Source of the DNA: Klebsiella planticola ATCC 33531
GTDB lineage: Bacteria > Pseudomonadota > Gammaproteobacteria > Enterobacterales > Enterobacteriaceae
Length of the DNA stretch: 64,000 bases
Direction of reading: 5' to 3'
NCBI RefSeq assembly: GCF_000735435.1
Contig: NZ_JMPP01000021.1
Coordinates: 1-64,000 of the forward strand
Below the pieces are notes generated by a model. The model was given only the letters and a program-made list of their open reading frames with translations. It did not search any database and was not told the DNA's origin. Of the stretch, positions 49,536 through 58,803 are shown in pieces (position 1 is the first letter of the stretch; each line of letters starts with the position of its first letter). The translations under genes and the position numbers were made by a program.

Positions 49536-50116
49536 GGAATGACTCCGTCAGTGTGAGCGGGGGACAGGCAGGCGAAAACATCGTCAAGGAGCGGATAACC
49601 GGCCGCATCCGGTAATTCGAAGTGCCACCATTCCGTGGAAATACCCTTAAAGCCGCCGCCAAACATAATGGCGTTCAATAGCAGGCGGTTACGTTGGGCG
49701 GCCTGGGGAACTGCCGGGTGATAAGGGTGAGAGAGATCGTCCATCTCATCGAAGGCGGTGCCCATATCCAGCGGCTGGCCGTTTTCGTCGATTAACGTCA
49801 CATCAATAGCGGTACCGCGGCTGTGGTTCGAACCCAGCGCAATCGGCACCACGTAGTCCTGGTTCGGACAGGCGTTCCACAGCAACTGCTGTGCCTGCTG
49901 CGGACGATAGGCATCGAGAACCTGCAGATTCAGGCCCGCCAGCTGTGCGATGCGCAGCGATTTCTCCAACGCCGCCGCCGCATCCGGGTGCAGCAGGCAG
50001 CGGGCTTCGGCATAGATGGGCTGGCCGGTAATGTTATCGGCGCTGGCGTACTTGAGATCGATAGCCAGCGCCGGAAAGCGCGCGCGGATATCGACCAGAG
50101 TGACTTGCTGATTCAT
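49532..50116 (-). CDS. ddpX: D-alanyl-D-alanine dipeptidase DdpX (VanX family)
   Basis: A 194-residue zinc dipeptidase. VanX-family zinc ligands are visible as His and Asp in GSNHSRGTAIDVTLID (near residues 112-127) and His in STEWWHFEL (near 170), with the catalytic glutamate two residues before WH. Arginine in LDAYRPQQAQ is the stabilising residue. ATG 50116 gives MNQQVTLVD. It splits D-Ala-D-Ala imported or scavenged from murein turnover. It follows the RpiR gene by 37 bases. Confidence 0.94.
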   Translation of the reverse strand: MNQQVTLVDIRARFPALAIDLKYASADNITGQPIYAEARCLLHPDAAAALEKSLRIAQLAGLNLQVLDAYRPQQAQQLLWNACPNQDYVVPIALGSNHSRGTAIDVTLIDENGQPLDMGTAFDEMDDLSHPYHPAVPQAAQRNRLLLNAIMFGGGFKGISTEWWHFELPDAAGYPLLDDVFACLSPAHTDGVIP

Positions 50117-50153
50117 CTGTTGTTTCCTGTCCTGGAGCCTGACGAGCAGGCGC

Positions 50154-51023
50154 TTATTCACGTTCAAATTGACCAAATTCCTGCTGCAGCGCCCGGTTTT
50201 CGGCCAGCCGGCGCGATAGCGTCGGGCCGAGTTGCTCGACGACCGCGGAGAGCAGCAGGTTGAAAAGACAGCTGATTGGGGCGAGGGAATCCCAAAAATG
50301 ACCGGTATCGGTTTTGACCTGCAGCAGATCGACCGGATAGTCGCGGGCCCACGGACACCAGATATCGGTGACCAGCGCGGTGGCAATGCGCCGCTCGGCG
50401 GCAACCCGACAGAACTGGCGGGCGGTGCTGGAGTAGGCGCGGGTATCCGTCAGGATGATGTAAGGGTGTGCGTATTCGGAGTTCAGCGACTCCAGCCAGC
50501 TACCGGAGCTGCCGTCGGCATAGGTCACGCGCGGGCGCAGGTATTCGAGATGGCTAAAAAAGCTGTTGGCGATGCCTCGCGTTGACTGGATCCCGAGCAC
50601 AATCACCGTATCGGCCTGGGCGATCCGCGTGCTGACTCGGGCGAAGGTCTCTTCCTGCGCCAACTGATAAACATAGCGGATCGCATCCAGCTCCATCTGT
50701 AGCGACAGGCTGGCGCGATCGGGCTGGGTTTGCTGCTGCGCCCAGGAGTCGAGGCGGTCGATGACGCCCCAGTGTTTATAGGGCGCCGGGGTATGATCTT
50801 TCAGACCGTTTTTGACGTCGTCGAGGTTACGATAGCCGAGCTTACGCAGGCAGCGGCCGACGGTGATCCCGCTGGTGCCGGTCGCCAGCGCAATGCTATC
50901 GGCCGTTTCATAGGGAATATGTTCCCGATGGCTCAGCAGCCAGCTGCCGATGCGTTTTTCACTTGGCGTCAGCTGACTAAATATCGACTCGATGGTGCGA
51001 AACAGCCTGGAGTTATCGTTCAT
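50154..51023 (-). CDS. RpiR/MurR-family regulator of the ddp operon
   Basis: A 289-residue protein with an N-terminal helix-turn-helix (SQLTPSEKRIGSWLLSHREHIPYETADSIALATGTSGITVGRCLRKLGY, residues about 14-62) and a SIS domain (about 115-260) of the kind that binds phosphosugars or muropeptide-type ligands. It heads the operon that encodes DdpX and the transporter, so it probably represses it and responds to a wall-derived ligand. E. coli ddp has no such linked regulator as far as I recall. Confidence 0.9.
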   Translation of the reverse strand: MNDNSRLFRTIESIFSQLTPSEKRIGSWLLSHREHIPYETADSIALATGTSGITVGRCLRKLGYRNLDDVKNGLKDHTPAPYKHWGVIDRLDSWAQQQTQPDRASLSLQMELDAIRYVYQLAQEETFARVSTRIAQADTVIVLGIQSTRGIANSFFSHLEYLRPRVTYADGSSGSWLESLNSEYAHPYIILTDTRAYSSTARQFCRVAAERRIATALVTDIWCPWARDYPVDLLQVKTDTGHFWDSLAPISCLFNLLLSAVVEQLGPTLSRRLAENRALQQEFGQFERE

Positions 51024-51339
51024 ACCCGCCTCTCAATGAGATTTCTCTCTCATGAACCCGCATTGTGTTACTCAACTAACAAAGCACGATGCATGCCATC
51101 TGTTCCGGAAAACCGTTTTTTGCGGTATCACTGGGAAAATGCGCGAGGCAGGCGAACAAAGAGCGTATATTTTCGCCAGAATATGCACAAAGAAAGTGCA
51201 ACGTTTCCTGGTTGTGCATCACAAAAATAAAACATACGATTAACAATGCTGCAATCTGTGCAACAAACTGGCCGGGCATAAAGCGCGGCGGAATCGCGCA
51301 AAACCTTCACAAAACCCACGTATTGATAAGGATGATGGT
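51024..51339. other. Divergent region between the rpiR-ddp operon and the PheC-like gene
   Basis: A 316-base stretch holding the two divergent promoters. The inverted repeat at 51036-51053 is the only regulatory element I can support. Several overlapping short frames on both strands lack ribosome sites and are not called. Confidence 0.5.
51036..51053 (-). promoter_or_regulatory. Candidate operator in front of rpiR
   Basis: ATGAGA (51036-51041) and TCTCAT (51048-51053) form an inverted repeat with six bases between, 12 bases upstream of the regulator start. Position suggests autoregulation; the short arms make chance occurrence possible. Confidence 0.4.
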
Positions 51340-52101
51340 ATGAACTTAAAGGTCTGTCTGACCTTCGTACTCGCGAGTATTACCTGCGGTAGCCAGGCGC
51401 GGGATCTGCAGGCGATTCAACAAAGCGGCGAGTTGAAAGTGGGCGTGCCGGGCGACTATGCTCCGCTGGCGTTCCACAACGAAGCGGGCGAACTGCGCGG
51501 TTACGACGTGGATATGGCAAAGGATCTGGGGCAGAAGCTGGGGCTTAAGGTCACCTTTGTGCTGACCAGTTGGCCGACGCTTTCCGGCGATCTGAAGGCC
51601 GATAAGTTTGATATTGCGATGGGCGGTGTCACTGAAACCCCGGAGCGGGCTAAAGATTTCGCCCTCAGCCATCCGGTGGTGGCCAACGGCAAAATCGCCC
51701 TGGCGAACTGCATGGCGGCCCCGGCACTCGGCAGCCTGGAAAAAATTGACCGCCCCAATGTGAAAGTGATTGTTAACCCGGGCGGCACCAATCAGAGCTA
51801 CGTCGATGCTCATCTCAAACATGCGCAGATTATCAGGGTCAAAAATAACGTCGATAACCTCGAGGCGTTACGCCAGAAAACCGCCGATATGATGGTCACC
51901 GACCTGATTGAAGGCGTCTATTACGAGAACAAAGAGCCCGGTGTCTTCTGCGTCGCGACGGATAAACCCTTCCCGGGCACCGCCAGTTTTAAAGTCTATA
52001 TGATGAACAAAGATAATCAGCCGCTGCTGGAGAAGGTGAACCACTGGCTGGACAGTCAGGATAAAAATATCCTCAAACAAAAATGGAAGATTCACGAATA
52101 G
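51340..52101 (+). CDS. Periplasmic cyclohexadienyl dehydratase-like protein (PheC family)
   Basis: A 253-residue family-3 binding-protein fold with a Sec signal ending SQA near residue 20. It resembles the periplasmic PheC enzyme of Pseudomonas rather than plain amino-acid binding proteins: GDYAPLAF (38-45), TSWPTL (76-81), DKFDIAMGG (88-96), NPGGTN (146-151) and TDLIE (187-191). In PheC the glutamate of this last motif is the catalytic proton donor, here Glu191. It would turn prephenate or arogenate into phenylpyruvate or phenylalanine outside the cytoplasm. A simple binding-protein role cannot be excluded, but no permease genes follow. Confidence 0.75.
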   Translation: MNLKVCLTFVLASITCGSQARDLQAIQQSGELKVGVPGDYAPLAFHNEAGELRGYDVDMAKDLGQKLGLKVTFVLTSWPTLSGDLKADKFDIAMGGVTETPERAKDFALSHPVVANGKIALANCMAAPALGSLEKIDRPNVKVIVNPGGTNQSYVDAHLKHAQIIRVKNNVDNLEALRQKTADMMVTDLIEGVYYENKEPGVFCVATDKPFPGTASFKVYMMNKDNQPLLEKVNHWLDSQDKNILKQKWKIHE

Positions 52102-52107
52102 GTGCCG

Positions 52108-52145
52108 GCGGAGATAACCTTACCGACGGGTAAAGATATCTCCGC
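52108..52145. terminator. Bidirectional hairpin between the PheC-like and SyrD-like genes
   Basis: GCGGAGATA (52108-52116) pairs with TATCTCCGC (52137-52145), with a second inner stem TTACC/GGTAA. It lies between two convergent genes, seven bases after the first stop and 32 before the other. Confidence 0.75.
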
Positions 52146-52177
52146 GAAATCGCGCCCCTGCGCGGAGCACGCGCGGA

Positions 52178-53770
52178 CTACACAACCTGCCCAAACTCCA
52201 GCTTGATAATCCGATCCGCCAGGTAAAAGTAGCGGTCGTCGTGGGTGATCGCGACGATGGTCCGGCCTTCGGATTTGAGCATTGGCAACAGCTCCAGGTA
52301 AAACACGGCCTTAAACTCCGGGTCCTGATCGGCGGCCCACTCATCAAACAGATACAACGGGCGCGCCTCCAGCCAGGCCTGCAGCAGCGCCAGCCGCTTG
52401 CGCTGTCCCTGCGAGAGGGCGGTCGTCGAAAAACGGCCGTTCTGGAAACGTACTTTATGACTGAGCTTTAGCAGATGCAGCAAATGCGCCACCTGCGCGG
52501 GCGTCCGCTCATGGATAAACGCCACGTCGTCAAAAAGAAAAAAATCGCTGAAAACCACAGAGAACAGCTGGCGATAGCCTGCCTGCTGGTCGGCGGCAAT
52601 CTTGCTGCCGTTCAGTAAAATGGCCCCGCTATCCGGAGGATAAAGGCCGACCAGCAGATTGGCGAGCGTGGTTTTGCCGCTGCCGTTACCGCCGACCACA
52701 AACACCAGTTCCCCGGGCGTAAACTGCAGATTCAGCGGCCCGAGGGTAAAGCGTTCGCCATCTTCTCCCTGGTACTGATAGCGAACCTCTTGCAGCGTCA
52801 GGGAGCGGAAGGGCACCGCAGGCAGCGGGCGCTGCGGCTGTTCCGGGGGCAGATGGTCACGCAGGTGCTGCACCCGCTGGAGCGCCACCCGGGCGCTGGC
52901 AATCGTTGGCAGCGATGACAGCACGCCTTCGACCGGCACAATCATGTAGAGAAAGATCATGACGTAGCCGGTGATGGCTGCCGGATCCAGCGTCAGGGAG
53001 TCCCGCAGGCCGAACAGCACCAGGCCGATAAAGGCAAAAAACAGAATACTTCCCCAGCTGGTGGCCAGCCCGTAGAGGACATACCCGCGGGTCCGTTCCC
53101 GGCGGACGGCTTCAATGTTGTCCGCCAGCTCGCCATACACAAATCGCTGGCGGCGAGCGGCATTAAGCCGGTATTCGCGTCCGCCGTCGAACAGTTTTTT
53201 GCACTGTTGAATCAAGGTGTCTTCCCGCTGTCGCGACCGGCGCAGCAGGCCGATCGCCCGGCCGTGGGCGGCGCGATAGCCCAGAGTGCCGAGGGCTATC
53301 GCCACCAGCGCCAGTGCGAGAACGCTGGCGGAGAGGGTGGCGAGGTAAATCAGGCAGCCGATAATGACCGCGCCGTAGATAAACAGGTTTGGCAGGCTGA
53401 CAAAAAATACCACCAGGGTGTCGAGATCCTGAGTCAGCACTGACACCGTTTTCGCCATCCCGGCACGTTCCAGCGACAGCCAGCGGGTCTCGCTGACGTG
53501 GCGGGTGAGCTCGCCGCGCAGGTGCGCCTTTACTTTCTGCCCGAGAAACATAAACGTGGTCTGCGAGACAATCCGGGTCGCCAGCATCAGCAACGCCAGC
53601 AGCGCAAACTGTATTCCCGGAGCGAGAGCGCTTTTCTCCTGCGGCAGCGTCAGACTGTGGTTAATCATAGCCAGCAGCGACGCATTGCTAAACCCGCTGA
53701 TTAACCCGGCGACAACCGCCAGCAGCAGCCAGCCGCCGACCATACGAAATAAAATCAACAAAACCGACAT
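52178..53770 (-). CDS. SyrD/PvdE/YojI-type ABC exporter (cyclic peptide transporter family)
   Basis: A 530-residue half-transporter with six membrane segments (about residues 1-300) fused to an ATPase domain (about 325-530). Walker A is GGNGSGKTTLANLL, signature LSQGQRKRLALLQAW, and the family-specific Walker B stretch is YLFDEWAADQDPEFKAVFY. Relatives export syringomycin, pyoverdine precursors or microcin J25. Here it ends a siderophore-uptake operon 33 bases after the FhuB-like gene. It may export or recycle a siderophore or its ligand; feeding ATP energy to the importer is conceivable but not typical. Confidence 0.85.
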   Translation of the reverse strand: MSVLLILFRMVGGWLLLAVVAGLISGFSNASLLAMINHSLTLPQEKSALAPGIQFALLALLMLATRIVSQTTFMFLGQKVKAHLRGELTRHVSETRWLSLERAGMAKTVSVLTQDLDTLVVFFVSLPNLFIYGAVIIGCLIYLATLSASVLALALVAIALGTLGYRAAHGRAIGLLRRSRQREDTLIQQCKKLFDGGREYRLNAARRQRFVYGELADNIEAVRRERTRGYVLYGLATSWGSILFFAFIGLVLFGLRDSLTLDPAAITGYVMIFLYMIVPVEGVLSSLPTIASARVALQRVQHLRDHLPPEQPQRPLPAVPFRSLTLQEVRYQYQGEDGERFTLGPLNLQFTPGELVFVVGGNGSGKTTLANLLVGLYPPDSGAILLNGSKIAADQQAGYRQLFSVVFSDFFLFDDVAFIHERTPAQVAHLLHLLKLSHKVRFQNGRFSTTALSQGQRKRLALLQAWLEARPLYLFDEWAADQDPEFKAVFYLELLPMLKSEGRTIVAITHDDRYFYLADRIIKLEFGQVV

Positions 53771-53803
53771 GCGGCATTCCTTTTTTTCATGGCTTTTTAT
53801 CTG

Positions 53804-55786
53804 TTATTCAGCCCCACGCTGGCCCTTTGCGCGAATCAACGGCCAGACCAGCAGCGGGACGCCAATAAGCGAGGCCACCAGTCCGACCGGAAGCTGGCGC
53901 GGATAGAGCGCGTTGCGTCCCAGCCAGTCGGCGAGGGTCATAATGCAGGCGGAGAGCAGCGCGGCGGTGTAGAGCTGCGCCAGCGCGCCTTTGACACCGG
54001 TTTTACGCGCCAGATGCGGCCCGAGCAGGCCAATAAACGACACCGGGCCAACCAGCAGCGTGGCGAGCCCGGTCATCAGCGCCGCCAGCGTCAGTACCCC
54101 GAAACGGGCGCGGGGCAGGGAAAGCCCCAGAGAACCGGCAACCCCGCCGAGCGGCAGCAGCACCAGCCAGCGGCGGAACAGCGACGTCAGGGTCAGCAAA
54201 ATCAGGGTGGCAATAAACAGCCACTGCGCCAGAGGGGCGCTGATGTAATAGGTACTGCCGGTCATCAGCGGCAGCAGCACCGAGCTGGCAGCAAGGTTAT
54301 TGAGCATGACCATGCTCACCGCCGCCTGGCACAGGGCATTGAGGGCGACGCCATTGAGTAACACCCGCTGCGGATTAAAGGCGCTGCGGCGGCTGTTCCA
54401 CATCGTCAGCAGCAGGCTGATAAGCGCGCCGCAGAGGCTGCTGAACAGCAAAAAAGTGCTGCCGTGGGTGGGAAACAGCAAAATATACACGGTCACCCCC
54501 ATCGCCGCGCCGCCGCCGATACCCAGCACTTCAGGACTGGCGAGCGGATTGCCGCTAACCCGCTGCATCAGTACCCCCGCGCCAGCCAGCAACGCGCCGG
54601 CGCTAATGGCCGCCAGCAGACGCGGCAGCCGTAAAGGCAGCAGATGAGCCAGCTCAGCCGAATGCGCCCAGTGCCAGTGGGTCAGACCGTGGCCGAAAAA
54701 CAGCGAGATAGCCACGGATACCGCGAGGGCGAGCACTGCCGCCCAGGGAATCCAACGGCTGGTGTGGGACGACATCTGCGGCGGCGGGGCGGTATCCAGA
54801 CTCTGCTGACGGGCGAAGCGTGCCAGCAGGATCAGCAGCGGTCCGCCGGTCAGAGCGGTTAACATCCCCACCGGCAGCAGCTGGCCGTTAAACAGGGAAA
54901 CACGTGAAACGCAAAGGTCGGTAAACCACAGCAGGCCTGAGCCGGTCAGGGCGCTATGCAACACCAGTTGGCGCGAGGTGCGCGCGCCGCCAAAACGGGC
55001 GAGATGCGGTGCGGCAAGACCAATGAAGCCGATGACGCCGACGGCATTGATGATAAGCGCGCTCATCACCAGCGCCAGCAGCACCGCGGCGGCACGAATC
55101 CGCAGCGGTGAAGCGCCAAGACTATTCACCATTGTTTCCGGGAGCTGCAGCAGTTCCAGCGGGCGAAATAGCAGCATCAGTAGCCCGACGCACAGCGCCA
55201 GCCACGGCAGCAGCGCCAGCAGCAGATGGCTGTCCTCCTGCGCCAGCGAACCGCCGCCCCACATCAGCACGGTCAGCAGGAAACGGTCGTTGATAATGGC
55301 GATCAGCATGGTCAGCGCACCGCACCACAGGTTAATCATCATTCCCGCCTGAATCATCACCAGCGGAGAGAGGCGCTGGCGCCAGCTCAGAAGCAGAACC
55401 AGCAGCAGTGCGACCAGCTCGCCGCCGATAATCATCCCCATCCGCATTCCGCCGGTCAGCGCCGGTAGCCACAGCGACGCCAGGCCCATCGCCAGGGTTG
55501 CGCCGGAAGTCATCCCGAGGGTGATCGGCTCCGCCAGCGGGTTGCGCAGCGCGCGTTGCATCAGCCAGCCGCACAGCCCGAGCGTCGCGCCGCCTACGAT
55601 GGCCATCCCCTGTCGTGGAAGCCACATGCTGTGCAGGATAATCGCCGTCGGCTGTACGTTGTGGGCATCGAACAGCGCGGCAAACCCGCCCTGATGCCGC
55701 ACATCGCCGACCGCCAGCAGCAGAGAAGCCAGCCACAGCATGCCGATAACGCCCCAGGAGAGATGACGGGAAAAGGGCTCATGCAT
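53804..55786 (-). CDS. Ferric-hydroxamate permease, FhuB type (duplicated)
   Basis: A 660-residue permease made of two fused FecCD-type halves, each of about ten membrane segments, as in E. coli FhuB. Paired motifs such as AEPITLGMTSGATLAMG (first half) and NPLASPEVLGIGGGAAMG (second half), and GFIGLAAPHLAR versus SFIGLLGPHLAR, show the internal duplication. Both halves keep the ATPase-contact loops. It overlaps the FhuD-like gene by eight bases. An ATPase partner is absent from this locus. Confidence 0.93.
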   Translation of the reverse strand: MHEPFSRHLSWGVIGMLWLASLLLAVGDVRHQGGFAALFDAHNVQPTAIILHSMWLPRQGMAIVGGATLGLCGWLMQRALRNPLAEPITLGMTSGATLAMGLASLWLPALTGGMRMGMIIGGELVALLLVLLLSWRQRLSPLVMIQAGMMINLWCGALTMLIAIINDRFLLTVLMWGGGSLAQEDSHLLLALLPWLALCVGLLMLLFRPLELLQLPETMVNSLGASPLRIRAAAVLLALVMSALIINAVGVIGFIGLAAPHLARFGGARTSRQLVLHSALTGSGLLWFTDLCVSRVSLFNGQLLPVGMLTALTGGPLLILLARFARQQSLDTAPPPQMSSHTSRWIPWAAVLALAVSVAISLFFGHGLTHWHWAHSAELAHLLPLRLPRLLAAISAGALLAGAGVLMQRVSGNPLASPEVLGIGGGAAMGVTVYILLFPTHGSTFLLFSSLCGALISLLLTMWNSRRSAFNPQRVLLNGVALNALCQAAVSMVMLNNLAASSVLLPLMTGSTYYISAPLAQWLFIATLILLTLTSLFRRWLVLLPLGGVAGSLGLSLPRARFGVLTLAALMTGLATLLVGPVSFIGLLGPHLARKTGVKGALAQLYTAALLSACIMTLADWLGRNALYPRQLPVGLVASLIGVPLLVWPLIRAKGQRGAE

Positions 55787-56636
55787 CGCGCCACCCCGCC
55801 ATCAGCTGGCTGAAAATATCGGCAAAACGCCCGGCGGTGATCAGTGCGCCGGCGTTGCTGATGGGCTGCTCAATCAGCGCGAGTGGATAGCGTGAGGTCA
55901 GCGGCAGGCTTCGCCACAGCCGGCTTTGCTGCCAGTGCGCTACCGCCTCACGCTGATCCGCCGCGACCAGCAGGATCGGTCGGGCATCGAGGGTGGCGAT
56001 ACGGGTGAGCTCCACCAGGACGTTGCCTTCGGCGCCGCCGCTTGCACGCCAGGCGTTGCGCATCCCGCAGGCCGCCAGTACATCGCCCGGCAGACTACCG
56101 GCGGTATACAACCGCAGGTGTAACGCATCCACCGGGGAAGCGAACAAGACCGGCTGAAGCAGTTTCTGCGCATAGCCGCGGGCACGGATAATGCGCTGGG
56201 ACAGACCGGCGATCAGCGCGGCCGCCTGGGGTTCACGTTTAAGTACGATACCCAGCTGTTGCGTGGCGCTAATAAAGGCGCTGAGGCCGTGGGCGGGCAG
56301 CGTCACGAGGGGGGCCACCTGCGCCAGAGCCGGTTTTAACAGGGCGTGTTGGGGAGTGATCACAATTGTGTCCGGTTTCAACGCATAGAGCGTTTCCAGA
56401 TTAGGTTGAAACAACAGGCCTAAATCCTGCACCGTTGCCGGCAGAGTCGGAACGGAGATCAGTTTGCGATACCAGTCCGGCGCCGAAACCCCCGCTGGCG
56501 TAATGCCGAGAGCGAGGATCATTTCGGTCAGCCCCCAGTCCAGTACCGCCAGCCGCTGTGGCACAGGCGAACTGCTGGCCCACGACAGAGCGGGGGCCAG
56601 CAGGGCAGCAGTGAGCAACCTGCGTCGTGACAGCAT
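55779..56636 (-). CDS. Ferric-siderophore binding protein, FhuD type
   Basis: A 285-residue class III periplasmic binding protein. The N-terminus LSRRRLLTAALLAPALSW is a twin-arginine signal, as in E. coli FhuD. The core LAVLDWGLTEMILALGITPAGVSAP and LLFQPNLETLYALKPDTIVIT matches FhuD. I use ATG 56636, two bases after the receptor stop; GTG 56645 is an alternative. It hands the ferric hydroxamate siderophore to the FhuB-like permease. Confidence 0.92.
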   Translation of the reverse strand: MLSRRRLLTAALLAPALSWASSSPVPQRLAVLDWGLTEMILALGITPAGVSAPDWYRKLISVPTLPATVQDLGLLFQPNLETLYALKPDTIVITPQHALLKPALAQVAPLVTLPAHGLSAFISATQQLGIVLKREPQAAALIAGLSQRIIRARGYAQKLLQPVLFASPVDALHLRLYTAGSLPGDVLAACGMRNAWRASGGAEGNVLVELTRIATLDARPILLVAADQREAVAHWQQSRLWRSLPLTSRYPLALIEQPISNAGALITAGRFADIFSQLMAGWRDA

Positions 56637-56638
56637 GG

Positions 56639-58774
56639 CTACCACTTGTAGTTCACGGTGGCAATCAGCTGGCGTTTCATCGCATATTCGCAGCCGTTAT
56701 CCTGACACGAGGCGAGATAGGTTTTATCCGTCAGGTTGGCGGCGTTAAGCGCCACGCCCCATTCACGCCACTGGTAGCCAATTCGCGCGTCGTACACCGT
56801 CGCCGCCGGGACTTTCAGGCTGTTATCGCTGGTGGCATAGCTGCTGCCGATATAACGCACGCCGCCGCCCAGCGAGAAACCGTCGAGCGGGCCGCTCAGC
56901 GCATACTGGGTCCACAGTTTGGCGCTGTGACGGGAAATCCCCACCGGATGTTTGCCTTCCGTGCCGTCGTTAGCGCTGGTGACTTTCGGGTCGGTGAAGG
57001 CCCAGGATGCCAGTACCGACCAGGCCGGGGTGAGGTTGATTTTGCCGTCCAGTTCGACGCCGCGAGAACGGATCTCACCGGTTTGCACGCTGAAGTTGGC
57101 ATGATCCGGGTCCGGAGTGGCGACGTTGGTTTCACGCAGGTTAAACAGCGCAAGGGTAAACAGCGCATCGAGGCCAACCGGATCGTACTTCAGACCAATC
57201 TCCGACTGTTTACCTTCGGTGGGCTTAAAGGCGTGGCCGTAGAAATCGGTATTGCTGCTCGGCACGAACGACGTCGAATAGCTGATGTACGGCGCCAGTC
57301 CGTTGTCGAAGTGGTAGAGCAGCCCGGCGCGGCCGGTGGTGGCGTAATCGTTACGTTCGCTGCGGCTATCGGTAAGCAGATCGGTGCTTTTCGTTTTCGC
57401 CGCATCGTACCGCCCGGCGAGATTGACGATCCAGTTATTCCACTCCAGCTGATCCTGTAAATAGAACCCGGTTTGATCCAGAGTTGAGTGGGTATTGCTG
57501 GTGAAGGCCGGTTTTTCAACCGGGGTGCTGTAGTCCGGATCGAGATAGTTGATCGGGCTGGCATCGCCGTAGCCGGCCTGGCTGCGTACCGAAGTGTGCA
57601 TCCGGTCGATTCCCGCCAGCAGAACGTGAGCGATCGGGCCACTTTGCAGGTGAAACTCCGCCTGGTTGTCCACCGAAAAGTTGGACATGGTCTCTTTCAG
57701 GTTCATCGAATAGCGGTCTATCAACGGCGCGTCGGCGTGCTCGCCCCACGGATAAACCATCAGATAGTTACCTGTACTGCTGATATAGCGCAGGTTCTGA
57801 CGGAAGATGACCGTATCGTTAAAGTCATGGCGGAACTGATAGCCAATACTGCCCTGTTCACGCTCGTACTTATCAAAACCGGGCTGTCCGCCGTAGAAGC
57901 TGGTGGAGATCTGCCCGTTAGGGTTATGGGTCAGGGTGCCTGAGAGCGGCATCTGGTTGTAGAAGCCGCTGTCCGGGTCTTTGCGCAGCTGTGCAAGGAG
58001 GGTCAGGCTGGTTCGCTCGTTCGGCTGCCAGGTCAGCGAAGGGGCAATATCATAGTGCTGGTAGCGGGTGTGATCGACCTGGGTTTGCGTATCGAAAAAG
58101 GTCCCTGCGACGCGGCCCAGTAGCGTTTTGTCGGCGTTCAGCGGGCCGGTAATGTCGAAACCGGTGCCAAACAGGTTGTTATTGCCCGCGGTGACATAAA
58201 CCTGACCGCCGGCGTCAGCCTGCGGGGTTTTGCTCACCATATTGACGATCCCACCCGGATTGGCCTGCCCGTAGAGCACCGATGCCGGCCCTTTGACTAC
58301 CTCTATACGCGAGAGCAGGAACGGATCCCACGCCGGGCGGCTCCACCAGGCTTCACGCGGCAGACGCAGGCCGTCGAGATATTCGTCGGCTTCGAATCCA
58401 CGCACGATAATGGTGTCGAAACGGGTATCCGGTCCGGCGTTTTCCGAGGCGACGCCGGAGACGTAGCGTAGTGCTTCCGGAATCGTCTTTGCCGCCTGCG
58501 CCTCAATTTGCGCCTGGGTGATGACGGCAATACTTTGCGACGTCCGGCTAATCAACTGGCTGGATTTACTGCCCGCCGTCGCGCTGTGCGCAACGATGTT
58601 GCTCTCGTCATCCTGCCCCTGTGCACCGGCATCGGCGGTAACCACTATCGTCTGTTCTTTTGTGCTATCCTGCCCGTTATCCGCAGTGAACGCTTGCCCG
58701 CTGTATCCTGCGATGATCGTACATGCCAGTACTTTCAACGGTTTATCCCTGAGAAACTTGCCAATCTGTCTCAT
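56639..58774 (-). CDS. TonB-dependent siderophore receptor
   Basis: A 711-residue outer-membrane receptor with a signal sequence (MRQIGKFLRDKPLKVLACTIIAG, to AFTA), a TonB box TIVVTA near the mature N-terminus, a plug domain (PEALRYVSGV, then GPASVLYGQANPGGIVNMVSK) and a beta barrel ending in VNYKW. Two cysteines near the C-terminus (CQDNGCEY) are also seen in FhuA-type ferrichrome/ferrioxamine receptors. I start at ATG 58774 (GGAAATGCT before it), since the longer TTG frame from 58828 would place the Fur box inside the coding region. Ligand unknown, hydroxamate likely. Confidence 0.92.
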   Translation of the reverse strand: MRQIGKFLRDKPLKVLACTIIAGYSGQAFTADNGQDSTKEQTIVVTADAGAQGQDDESNIVAHSATAGSKSSQLISRTSQSIAVITQAQIEAQAAKTIPEALRYVSGVASENAGPDTRFDTIIVRGFEADEYLDGLRLPREAWWSRPAWDPFLLSRIEVVKGPASVLYGQANPGGIVNMVSKTPQADAGGQVYVTAGNNNLFGTGFDITGPLNADKTLLGRVAGTFFDTQTQVDHTRYQHYDIAPSLTWQPNERTSLTLLAQLRKDPDSGFYNQMPLSGTLTHNPNGQISTSFYGGQPGFDKYEREQGSIGYQFRHDFNDTVIFRQNLRYISSTGNYLMVYPWGEHADAPLIDRYSMNLKETMSNFSVDNQAEFHLQSGPIAHVLLAGIDRMHTSVRSQAGYGDASPINYLDPDYSTPVEKPAFTSNTHSTLDQTGFYLQDQLEWNNWIVNLAGRYDAAKTKSTDLLTDSRSERNDYATTGRAGLLYHFDNGLAPYISYSTSFVPSSNTDFYGHAFKPTEGKQSEIGLKYDPVGLDALFTLALFNLRETNVATPDPDHANFSVQTGEIRSRGVELDGKINLTPAWSVLASWAFTDPKVTSANDGTEGKHPVGISRHSAKLWTQYALSGPLDGFSLGGGVRYIGSSYATSDNSLKVPAATVYDARIGYQWREWGVALNAANLTDKTYLASCQDNGCEYAMKRQLIATVNYKW

Positions 58775-58803
58775 AGCATTTCCGACTGTTATTAGAATTG
58801 GAT

